From Anaerofustis stercorihominis (lineage in GTDB: Bacteria; Bacillota; Clostridia; Eubacteriales; Anaerofustaceae): DNA of 64,000 nucleotides. The position numbers and the translations under genes are program-made. The DNA lies in contig NZ_JANJZK010000002.1 in NCBI RefSeq assembly GCF_024623185.1, positions 62,001 through 126,000 of the forward strand, read 5' to 3'. Below are positions 29,507 through 36,300 of the stretch, in pieces; position 1 is the stretch's first letter; each line of letters begins with the position of its first letter. Under the pieces are notes generated by a model that worked only from the letters and a program-made list of their open reading frames with translations, was not told where the DNA came from and did not search any database.

Positions 29507-30157
29507 ATGAATTTAGGAGCAATGTTTACCGATTTAAGCAGCGGTATGGTAACATCTATAGAAATATTTGTGCTTACCTTGCTTTTTTCCCTTCCTCTTG
29601 GGCTGATAGTTGCCTTTGGAAGGATGTCAAAAATAGCACCTATAAGGTGGCTGTTTAAAATTTATATATCTATAATGAGAGGAACCCCCCTTATGTTACA
29701 GCTTATGGTTGTATTTTGGGGACCGTATTATATATTCGGTATGCAGATTTCCAGCAGTTATAGAATGGTTGCGGTACTTATAGGATTTGCCGTGAACTAT
29801 GCTGCTTATTTTGCGGAAATATACAGAGGAGGTATAGAATCTATGCCCGACGGACAGTACGAAGCCGCAAAATTACTCGGATATAATAAGTTTCAGACCT
29901 TCTTTATTATCATATTCCCACAGGTAATAAAGAGGATCCTTCCCGCTACGACAAACGAAGTCATAACTTTGGTAAAGGATACTTCATTATCTTTCGTCAT
30001 AGCGATACCCGAAATGTTTACCATGGCGAAACAAATCGCTGCTGCACAGTCTTCGGTTGCTGCTTTTATTGCTGCGGGACTGTTCTATTACATATTTAAC
30101 TTCATCGTTGCCTTTATCATGGAAGGTATAGAAAAGAAGTTAAGCTATTATAAATAA
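29507..30157 (+). CDS. Amino-acid ABC transporter permease
   Basis: 216 residues with about five membrane helices of the His/Glu/Gln/Arg/opine permease family. MRGTPLMLQLMVVFW near residue 55 and the ATPase-contact loop EAAKLLGYNKFQTFFIIIFPQV (about 122-143) are characteristic. A site at TTAGGAG lies a little far from ATG 29507. The ATP-binding gene follows 11 bases downstream. Confidence 0.94.
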   Translation: MNLGAMFTDLSSGMVTSIEIFVLTLLFSLPLGLIVAFGRMSKIAPIRWLFKIYISIMRGTPLMLQLMVVFWGPYYIFGMQISSSYRMVAVLIGFAVNYAAYFAEIYRGGIESMPDGQYEAAKLLGYNKFQTFFIIIFPQVIKRILPATTNEVITLVKDTSLSFVIAIPEMFTMAKQIAAAQSSVAAFIAAGLFYYIFNFIVAFIMEGIEKKLSYYK

Positions 30158-30168
30158 GGAGGAATATC

Positions 30169-30852
30169 ATGAGTTTACTTGAAATGAAAAATATTAAAAA
30201 GAGTTTTGATGATGTAGAAGTATTAAAAGATATTTCTCTAAAAGTAGAAAAGGGTGAGGTCCTTTGTATAATTGGTCCTTCGGGGTCTGGTAAATCCACT
30301 CTTTTAAGGTGTGCGACAAATCTTGAAACGAAGGACAGCGGAGAGATAAATTATCAGGGAAGTTACGGACTTGTATTCCAAAATTTCAATTTATTCCCTC
30401 ATCATACTGTTATGAAGAATATAGTAAATGCTCCTTTAAAAGTTCAGAAGAGAGATAAAGACGAAGTCTATAAAGAAGCAAAGTCGCTTCTTAAAAAAAT
30501 GGGTCTTGAAGATAAAGAGAATGCTTATCCCTGCGAATTGTCAGGCGGACAGCAGCAGAGGGTATCTATTGCAAGGGCGCTTGCCATGAACCCCGACATT
30601 TTGTTTTTTGATGAACCGACATCGGCTTTGGATCCCGAGCTTACGGGAGAGATACTCAAAGTCATAAAGGACTTGGCGGCAGAGGACATGACCATGGTCA
30701 TAGTTACTCATGAGATGAATTTTGCAAAGAATGTTGCAGACTATATAATATTTATGGAAAATGGATATATAGTTGAACAGGGAAGCCCTGACGAAGTCTT
30801 TGCTTCTAAAAATTTAAGGATGAAAGAATTCCTCGGTAAATTTGAAAATTAA
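30169..30852 (+). CDS. Amino-acid ABC transporter ATP-binding protein
   Basis: 227 residues with Walker A GPSGSGKST (about 36-44), Q-loop VFQNFNLFPH, signature LSGGQQQRVSIARAL and Walker B ILFFDEPTSALDP. It is a little shorter than the usual 240 because the segment between Walker A and the Q-loop is compact. AAGGAGG precedes ATG 30169. It powers the uptake system with the two genes before it and ends at a terminator. Confidence 0.95.
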   Translation: MSLLEMKNIKKSFDDVEVLKDISLKVEKGEVLCIIGPSGSGKSTLLRCATNLETKDSGEINYQGSYGLVFQNFNLFPHHTVMKNIVNAPLKVQKRDKDEVYKEAKSLLKKMGLEDKENAYPCELSGGQQQRVSIARALAMNPDILFFDEPTSALDPELTGEILKVIKDLAAEDMTMVIVTHEMNFAKNVADYIIFMENGYIVEQGSPDEVFASKNLRMKEFLGKFEN

Positions 30853-30860
30853 TAATTATT

Positions 30861-30890
30861 AAGGTGTGATTTGATATCGCACCTTTTTTT
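30861..30890 (+). terminator. Intrinsic terminator after the ABC uptake genes
   Basis: AAGGTGTGAT (30861-30870) pairs, with one G-T pair, with ATCGCACCTT, followed by seven T. Confidence 0.88.
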
Positions 30891-30934
30891 ATTTTATTTG
30901 TTTTATGATATAATTCGCTAAAGGAGATTATGCT

Positions 30935-31351
30935 ATGAAAATGTATGAAGTATTAGATGAAATAATGTTTGCACCATGCGGGATGAACTGCATTGTCTGT
31001 TACAGACACTGTTTCAGTAAAAGACCATGCGATGGCTGTTTAAAAGGGGACAGGTATAAACCGAACCACTGTAGAATTTGTAAAATCAAAGATTGTGTAA
31101 AAGAAAAAGAATATTCTTACTGTTATGAATGCGGTGATTTTCCATGTAAACTTATAAAAAATTTAGAGAGAAGCTATAAAAAATATAAGGTAAGTTTGAT
31201 AGAAAACAGCCTAAATGTCAGAGAAAAAGGAATTGAAGTATTTATCCTTGAACAGAGAGAAAAATATAAGTGCAGTGAGTGCGGTGGGATAATATCCGTT
31301 CATGACAGGATTTGCAGTGAATGTAAAAAAGATTATGACGTAATACTTTGA
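30935..31351 (+). CDS. DUF3795 cysteine-rich protein with C-terminal zinc ribbon
   Basis: 138 residues. The N-terminal half matches DUF3795: PCGMNCIVC, CDGC, CRICKIKDC and YCYECGDFPC (residues about 15-70) give a dense set of metal-binding cysteines. Residues about 110-130 form a further ribbon, CSECGG and CSEC. The function of DUF3795 is unknown; metal binding is implied by the pattern. TAAAGGAG precedes ATG 30935, and TATAAT-like sequence lies just upstream. The gene stands between a terminator and the MerR locus. Confidence 0.85.
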   Translation: MKMYEVLDEIMFAPCGMNCIVCYRHCFSKRPCDGCLKGDRYKPNHCRICKIKDCVKEKEYSYCYECGDFPCKLIKNLERSYKKYKVSLIENSLNVREKGIEVFILEQREKYKCSECGGIISVHDRICSECKKDYDVIL

Positions 31352-31356
31352 TATTC

Positions 31357-31383
31357 AAACCCTCCACTATATCACCTAAGTTT
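31357..31383 (+). repeat. Operator-like repeat, copy A, upstream of the MerR gene
   Basis: Twenty-seven bases starting AAACCCTCCACT and ending AGTTT match copy B at 32161-32187 at 23 positions. CCCTCCACTATA resembles the half-operator of drug-responsive MerR promoters. It sits inside a wider inverted repeat, ATTCAAAC (31353-31360) and GTTTGAAT (31380-31387). It lies about 40 bases before the MerR start codon. Confidence 0.6.
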
Positions 31384-31419
31384 GAATAGATGATAAAATG
31401 TTCTAAAAGGAGGTTATTA

Positions 31420-32184
31420 ATGAAGATTTATAAAACATCTGAGATTGCAAAAATAGTTGGGATACATCCGAATACCGTAAGGCTTTATGAAGAAATAGGC
31501 TTTATTCCTAAAGTAAACAGGCTCGAAAACGGATATAGAGTATTTACGGATTTGCATATCAGACAGTTTAAAATTGCCAGAAGAGCTTTAAATATAGAGG
31601 TTTTACAAAATGGTCTTAGGAAGAAAGCAATAGAAATCATAAAAACTTCTGCCAAAATGAATTATGATAAATCATTGATTTTAGTAAAAGAATATCTGAA
31701 TCAAATAGATATGGAAATTAAAAATGCGGAAGAAGCCATTGGAATAACCAAGAAGCTTTTAAAAGAAGGCTATGAAGAAGGCGGAAAAGTCCTAAAAAGA
31801 AAAGAAGTATCCGCTCTTCTCGATATTTCCATAGATACCTTGAGAAACTGGGAAATGAACGGACTAATAAAGGTAAAGAGGAAAGAAAACGGATATAGGA
31901 TATATAATGATGAAGATATAAAAAGACTTAAAATAATTCGAACCTTGAGATGTGCAAATTATTCTTTGTCTTCGATTTTAAGAATGCTTAATGAACTGTC
32001 TGCTGATCCTGATATAGATATAAAAGAAGTAATAGGGATGAGAGAGAACGATGAAGATATAATCACAGCTTGTGATAAGCTCCTTAAGTCTTTGAGTGAG
32101 GCAAAGAAAAATGCGTTGATTATCAAAAAGGAAATTATCAAACTTAAAACTGAATATAAAAAACCCTCCACTTTAACACCATAG
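31420..32184 (+). CDS. MerR family regulator with two DNA-binding domains
   Basis: The start is ATG 31420 after AAAGGAGG; a TTG- or ATG-started extension from 31390 lacks a site. The 254-residue protein has two MerR winged-helix domains: residues 1-70 (KIYKTSEIAKIVGIHPNTVRLYEEIGF) and about 130-200 (RKEVSALLDISIDTLRNWEMNGLI). Between and after them are helices of the kind that pair in MerR dimers. Two such domains in one chain are unusual, as MerR proteins normally dimerise one-domain chains. The short C-terminus has no obvious ligand domain. It likely controls itself and the ABC exporter that follows, because near-identical operator-like sequences precede both. Confidence 0.88.
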   Translation: MKIYKTSEIAKIVGIHPNTVRLYEEIGFIPKVNRLENGYRVFTDLHIRQFKIARRALNIEVLQNGLRKKAIEIIKTSAKMNYDKSLILVKEYLNQIDMEIKNAEEAIGITKKLLKEGYEEGGKVLKRKEVSALLDISIDTLRNWEMNGLIKVKRKENGYRIYNDEDIKRLKIIRTLRCANYSLSSILRMLNELSADPDIDIKEVIGMRENDEDIITACDKLLKSLSEAKKNALIIKKEIIKLKTEYKKPSTLTP

Positions 32185-32187
32185 TTT
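32161..32187 (+). repeat. Operator-like repeat, copy B, inside the end of the MerR gene
   Basis: AAACCCTCCACT followed by TTAACACC and AGTTT repeats copy A (31357-31383), with four differences in 27 bases. It codes for the last residues of the MerR protein and its TAG stop, and overlaps the terminator-like hairpin in front of the ABC exporter. Confidence 0.6.
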
Positions 32188-32206
32188 TATATGGTGTTAT
32201 TATTTT
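32175..32206 (+). terminator. Hairpin between the MerR and ABC exporter genes
   Basis: AACACCATA (32175-32183) and TATGGTGTT (32190-32198) form a 9-bp stem followed by ATTATTTTG. It may attenuate read-through into the exporter genes. Confidence 0.6.
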
Positions 32207-32231
32207 GTAAAAATATAGGAGGAAATATATA

Positions 32232-32948
32232 TTGGAAAAAACTATTGAAGTTAAAAATTTAAGTAAAAGTTATAACGGAGTCAGTGTAGTAAAAAGTCTT
32301 AGTTTTGATGTAAAAAAAGGAGAAGTGTTCGGACTGCTGGGTGCTAACGGAGCGGGGAAGAGTACTACGATAGAATGTATATTGGGTACTCGTCCCATGG
32401 ACAGCGGCAGTGCGTTTATTCTGGGTATGGAAGCAAAAAGCGAGAGGAAGAAAATATTTGAAGCTGTCGGAGTTCAATTTCAGGAGACAAATTATCCGGA
32501 TAAGATAAAAGTATGGGAACTTTGTGAAGAGACAGAAAGTCTTTACAAAAATACAAAGGATTATAATATCCTTTTAAAAGAGTTCGGATTATATGATAAG
32601 AGGAAAAATTATATTGCCGAACTTTCCGGAGGTCAAAAACAGAAGCTGTTTATAGTTTTGGCGCTGATACCGGATCCTAAAGCGGTTTTTTTAGACGAAC
32701 TTACCACTGGACTGGATACAAAGGCGAGGAGAGATGTTTGGAAATGTCTTCTTGATTTAAAGAAAAAAGGACTTACGATTTTCCTTACATCCCATTTTAT
32801 GGATGAAGTCGAAGAACTTTGTGATAATATTTTGATACTAAAAAACGGAAAGGAAGTTTATAGCGGAAGTGTAGATGATGCCGTTAAAAACAGTCCTTAT
32901 GAAGATTTTGAAGATGCGTATTTATGGTATTCAGGGGAGGAGAATTAA
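32232..32948 (+). CDS. ABC-2 type exporter ATP-binding protein
   Basis: The start is TTG 32232, 7 bases after AGGAGGAA; no ATG is available near. 238 residues with Walker A GLLGANGAGKSTT (about 36-48), Q-loop VQFQETNYP, signature LSGGQKQKL and Walker B AVFLDELTTGLD (the usual DEPT is DELT). It belongs to the drug/ion exporter group that pairs with ABC-2 permeases. The permease start lies two bases after its stop. Confidence 0.93.
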   Translation: MEKTIEVKNLSKSYNGVSVVKSLSFDVKKGEVFGLLGANGAGKSTTIECILGTRPMDSGSAFILGMEAKSERKKIFEAVGVQFQETNYPDKIKVWELCEETESLYKNTKDYNILLKEFGLYDKRKNYIAELSGGQKQKLFIVLALIPDPKAVFLDELTTGLDTKARRDVWKCLLDLKKKGLTIFLTSHFMDEVEELCDNILILKNGKEVYSGSVDDAVKNSPYEDFEDAYLWYSGEEN

Positions 32949-32949
32949 C

Positions 32950-33693
32950 ATGAAAACATTTGGTAAAATGCTTAAAACGGAGTTTAAATTATCATTAAGG
33001 GGAATGGATATGTTTATTTTTTCAATATGCATGCCTCTTGTTATACTGGTTGTTTTGGGTTTGGTGTTGGGAGATAAACCGGCTTATGAGGGAGCTGATT
33101 ATACATTTTTATCACAGTCCTTCGGTTCAATCTCTACTATCGGGATATGTGCCGGAGGATTAATGGGACTTCCGTTGGTAATTTCAGATTACAGGAATAA
33201 GAAGATACTCAAGAGATTTAAAGTAACCCCCGTAAGTCAAGTCACTATTTTACTGGTGCAGGTAAGTATTTATGTAATATATTCTTTTGTATCCTTGATA
33301 CTGATTTATATTTGTTCATCACTGTTCTTTGATTTTGAAATCAAGGGTACAATATTTACTTTTCTTGGCGGATTTACCCTTGTGATGTTTACGATGTTCA
33401 GTATAGGGATAATGGTAGGAGGTATTGCTCCAAATACTCAGACGGCTTCGGTAATTGCAAGCATTTTATATTTTCCTATGCTTATATTTTCCGGAGCAAC
33501 CCTTCCTTATGAAATAATGCCTAAAGTCATGCAGGATATTGTCAATTTTTTGCCTCTGACACAGGGGATAAAGATATTGAAAGCGGCTGTGCTCGGTTTG
33601 GAATTTCAAAATGTATTACTGCCTTTTTTTATTATGGTAGGTATAATGACAGTATGTAGTATGATTTCAATAAGGTATTTTAGGTGGGAATAA
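32950..33693 (+). CDS. ABC-2 type exporter permease
   Basis: The start is ATG 32950 after GGGGAGGAG; reading the frame from farther upstream would overlap the ATPase gene. 247 residues with six hydrophobic helices and the ABC-2 landmark SGATLPYEIMP near residue 180. With the ATPase it should export a hydrophobic or toxic compound. The upstream MerR protein is its probable regulator; the downstream yjdF locus fits a detoxification theme. Confidence 0.9.
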   Translation: MKTFGKMLKTEFKLSLRGMDMFIFSICMPLVILVVLGLVLGDKPAYEGADYTFLSQSFGSISTIGICAGGLMGLPLVISDYRNKKILKRFKVTPVSQVTILLVQVSIYVIYSFVSLILIYICSSLFFDFEIKGTIFTFLGGFTLVMFTMFSIGIMVGGIAPNTQTASVIASILYFPMLIFSGATLPYEIMPKVMQDIVNFLPLTQGIKILKAAVLGLEFQNVLLPFFIMVGIMTVCSMISIRYFRWE

Positions 33694-33701
33694 TATTCAT
33701 C

Positions 33702-33730
33702 TTGACATTACATAAATAAATGGATAATAT
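33702..33730 (+). promoter_or_regulatory. Promoter of yjdF
   Basis: A consensus TTGACA (33702-33707), 17 bases, TAATAT (33725-33730), just ahead of the riboswitch leader. Confidence 0.75.
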
Positions 33731-33847
33731 TTAAGTTGCAAAGATAAAAACACTGTTCGGTTGGTAGTCCGGACGTAACTATAGTTATAAGTAACCTACC
33801 TCCTTGGTTGTCCCTTCTTTGTTAATACAAATTAAGGAGGGATTTCT
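33731..33847 (+). ncRNA. Probable yjdF riboswitch
   Basis: The roughly 115-base leader lies directly upstream of a yjdF (DUF2992) gene, the position of the yjdF RNA motif known to bind azaaromatic compounds. CCTCCTT at 33799-33805 is complementary to AAGGAGG at 33834-33840, the ribosome site, so it can hide it. GGTAG (33763-33767) can instead pair with CTACC (33796-33800), taking away part of that anti-ribosome-site sequence. Translation control is therefore likely. I recognised it by context and architecture, not by a covariance search. Confidence 0.75.
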
Positions 33848-34270
33848 TTGGATGAAGTCAAATCAAAGCTTACTGTTTTCTTTGAAGATCCGTTTTACGT
33901 GGGGGTCATCGAAAGAAAATACAAGAAGAGACTGGAAGTTGTTAAAGTAACTTTTGGCAAAGAACCGACCGACGGGGAAATATTGGAATATTTAAATAAT
34001 AATTATTCCAAGCTTAAATTTATTAAGGCTGACGATACTTATATTAAAAAAGACATTAGCGAACTAAGTCCTAAAAGATTAAAGCGTATGGTCGGTAAGG
34101 AAATGAAGAAGAAGAGTATTTCTACAAAATCTCAGGATTTACTTAAAAAGCAGTATGAAGAAAGAAAGCTTGAAGTCAAGAGTAAAAACAGAGAAGAGAA
34201 AAAACAAAAAGAAGAAAGCCTTTTTGAACTCAGACAGATGAAAAAGAAAAAAAAGCACAAGGGAAGATGA
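33848..34270 (+). CDS. yjdF: YjdF family protein (DUF2992)
   Basis: 140 residues from TTG 33848, seven bases after AAGGAGGG; the first codons read MDEVKSKLTVFFEDPFYVGVIER, the typical DUF2992 opening. The C-terminal third is lysine/glutamate-rich and ends in KKKKKHKGR. The biochemical function is unknown; its widespread yjdF riboswitch implies a role in handling toxic aromatic compounds. The stop codon lies inside the loop of the terminator hairpin. Confidence 0.9.
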   Translation: MDEVKSKLTVFFEDPFYVGVIERKYKKRLEVVKVTFGKEPTDGEILEYLNNNYSKLKFIKADDTYIKKDISELSPKRLKRMVGKEMKKKSISTKSQDLLKKQYEERKLEVKSKNREEKKQKEESLFELRQMKKKKKHKGR

Positions 34271-34286
34271 CCCTTGTGTTTTTTTG
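34256..34286 (+). terminator. Intrinsic terminator after yjdF
   Basis: CACAAGGG (34256-34263), 7-base loop containing the TGA stop, CCCTTGTG and seven T. Confidence 0.88.
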
Positions 34287-34356
34287 TTATAAAGTTTTAC
34301 TTTTTCCTGCTTATAATGTAAAATATATTAATAAATTTGAATTAAATGAGGTAAAT

Positions 34357-35718
34357 ATGAAGAAAAAAGATATTATTGAACTTAATATAACGGAAAAGAT
34401 TTCTATGGAAAAATCCATGGGATTTTATGAGGATAAAAAAGTTATTGTAAAGGGAGGTCTTCCGGGGCAGACTGCGGAAGTGTTCGTCAAGAAAGTAAGA
34501 AAGAACAGAGCCGAAGGGAATATAAACAGCATAATAAAAAATGCGGACTATGAAATAGAGCCTATGTGCGATAAATTCAATGTCTGCGGAGGATGTTCTT
34601 TTCAAAATATAACTTACGAAAAACAGCTTGAGTTTAAAGAAGATTATATAAAAGGCTTATTCGATAAGGCGGGAATTGAATACAAAGAGTTTCTTCCTAT
34701 CCTTTCTTCTCCGAAAGATACGGAGTATCGTAATAAGATGGAGTTTTCTTTCGGGGATATGGAAAAGGACGGTCCACTTTGCCTTGGTATGCATGAAAAG
34801 GGAAAACATCATAATATAGTCTCAACCGATAACTGTCATATAGTTGATAAAGATTACAGAAGTATACTAAATATGACGCTAAAATATTTTACCGATAAGA
34901 AAATAAAGCATTACAATAAATTTTCAAAAGAGGGTACACTTCGCCATTTGGTTATCAGGAAAGCTATGTATACCGGGCAGATACTTGTGAATCTAGTTAC
35001 CACATCACAGGAAAAAATAAATATAAACGAGTATAAAGATTTGCTTCTTGATTTAAATTTAGACGGAGAAATAGTAGGTATACTTCATACTATAAACGAC
35101 TCTTTTTCCGATGCCGTAATAGCGGATGAAGTAAAAATTATCTATGGAAGAGATTATATAATGGAAAAATGTTTGGGACTTGATTTTAAAATTTCCGCAT
35201 TTTCATTCTTCCAGACCAATACTTTAGGAAGTGAAGTGCTATATTCAGTAGTCAAAGATTTTATAGGCGAAGAAGATAATGATGTGATTTTAGATTTATA
35301 CTGCGGAACCGGAACGATCACTCAGATTTTAAGCGACAAAGCAAGAGAAGTCTACGGGATAGAAATAGTCGAAGAGGCTATCGACGCGGCAAAGATTAAT
35401 GCAAAGCTTAATGGGATAGATAACTGTAAATTTATTTGCGGAGATGTCCTTGAAGAAGTAGATAAAATAGATGTAAAATCCGATCTTATAATCTTGGACC
35501 CTCCCCGCGCTGGAATACATCCAAAGGCAATAGACAAAATCATTTCTTTCAAGCCCGATAAGTTCGTATACGTAAGCTGTAAAGCCACATCTCTAATCAG
35601 GGATTTACCTTTCTTTATCGAAGCGGGATATGAAGTGGAAAAAATAAGAGCCGTGGATATGTTCCCTCAGACGGGGCACGTGGAGACGGTAGTATTGTTG
35701 ACTAAGGTACAGAAGTAA
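34357..35718 (+). CDS. rlmD: 23S rRNA (uracil-5)-methyltransferase, RlmD/RumA type
   Basis: The start is ATG 34357 after GAGGT; the longer frame from 34267 runs through the yjdF terminator. 453 residues: N-terminal TRAM domain, iron-sulphur cysteines in CDKFNVCGGC (about 70-79), SAM site LDLYCGTGTITQ, DPPRAGIHPKAI and the catalytic YVSC motif near residue 405. It methylates uracil at C5 in 23S rRNA (RlmD/RlmCD group; exact position not determinable). It is the last clearly host gene before the restriction island. Confidence 0.92.
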   Translation: MKKKDIIELNITEKISMEKSMGFYEDKKVIVKGGLPGQTAEVFVKKVRKNRAEGNINSIIKNADYEIEPMCDKFNVCGGCSFQNITYEKQLEFKEDYIKGLFDKAGIEYKEFLPILSSPKDTEYRNKMEFSFGDMEKDGPLCLGMHEKGKHHNIVSTDNCHIVDKDYRSILNMTLKYFTDKKIKHYNKFSKEGTLRHLVIRKAMYTGQILVNLVTTSQEKININEYKDLLLDLNLDGEIVGILHTINDSFSDAVIADEVKIIYGRDYIMEKCLGLDFKISAFSFFQTNTLGSEVLYSVVKDFIGEEDNDVILDLYCGTGTITQILSDKAREVYGIEIVEEAIDAAKINAKLNGIDNCKFICGDVLEEVDKIDVKSDLIILDPPRAGIHPKAIDKIISFKPDKFVYVSCKATSLIRDLPFFIEAGYEVEKIRAVDMFPQTGHVETVVLLTKVQK

Positions 35719-36200
35719 GGGTATAAAAATAGCTTAAAATAAGGTTTTTTTCAATTTTCAGCATTGCAATTCCAAGACAAAATAAGTTTCGTAAATGCCC
35801 GAAAAATCAAGGTGATTTTATGGTTGGATAGACAGAAGTGTTGATTTAAGGTTGAGCAGATTAAAATATTGAAGTTATGAGATTTGAAATGTATTCAGGA
35901 TAAATATCTAATAATTCATTTAAGCATATAAAATATTGAGCCGTGCAGCGATGTATGTGGAGGATGTCGTGTTAATGGCGAAGTAATACCAATAATGTAA
36001 TATACGGGGAAATTTTGAATAAATTGGGTTCGAGAGTAGGGGTTTAAACCCCGGCTCTCGGATTTTTTGTTTTATGCCATAACATATCCATGGTCGGTAA
36101 ACCTCATGGTTAAGTTGACGGGATTGAAATAATATAGGTTGTGTAGGTAGAGTTGGTGATAACTGATAAAATTAAATATAGTTTCAAACCTAAAATTGGC
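35719..36200. other. Intergenic stretch between rlmD and the restriction island
   Basis: About 480 bases without a supported gene. A frame at about 35925-35999 reads NIEPCSDVCGGCRVNGEVIPIM before TAA; its Cys cluster resembles the iron-sulphur motif of RlmD, but it is too short to call. An inverted repeat at 36031-36069 is listed separately. This is the likely left junction of acquired DNA, but no repeat that could be an attachment site can be proven without the right end. Confidence 0.4.
36031..36069 (+). terminator. GC-rich hairpin with T run
   Basis: CGAGAG (36031-36036) pairs with CTCTCG (36055-36060); inside is the palindrome GGGGTTTAAACCCC (36039-36052). The sequence then runs GATTTTTTG. 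It looks like an intrinsic terminator ahead of the restriction operon and could insulate it. Confidence 0.6.
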
Positions 36201-36219
36201 GTTAATACAATTCGAAAAA

Positions 36220-36261
36220 TGGCGTCAAATACTTGACGCCACAAAAGGGATATGATATAAT
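36220..36261 (+). promoter_or_regulatory. Promoter and methylatable operator of the LlaJI-like operon
   Basis: A perfect inverted repeat, TGGCGTCAA (36220-36228) and TTGACGCCA (36233-36241), has a GACGC site in each arm (GCGTC at 36222-36226; GACGC at 36235-36239). The right arm contains the -35 box TTGACG (36233-36238); after 17 bases comes TATAAT (36256-36261). LlaJI recognises GACGC, and its operon is known to be controlled through methylation of such sites in the promoter by M1. The same arrangement here is seen directly; the regulation is inferred. Confidence 0.8.
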
Positions 36262-36300
36262 ACAATAGAACAATCTTTGTGTATTTGCGGAGGAGATTCT

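Noticed and set aside
35925-35999. Short frame with CSDVCGGC that resembles the RlmD iron-sulphur motif
   Set aside because: Only about 24 codons, bounded by stops, with no start or ribosome site; too short to call a gene fragment with confidence.
36025-36069. Possible tRNA remnant because of GGTTCGA beside a GC-rich stem
   Set aside because: No acceptor, D or anticodon arms can be drawn; the stem with its T run is a better terminator.
36181-36241. Possible CRISPR-like repeats of TTGGCGTTAATACAA and TGGCGTCAAATAC upstream of the methyltransferases
   Set aside because: Only one imperfect extra half-site; no repeat-spacer regularity and no cas genes anywhere in the window.
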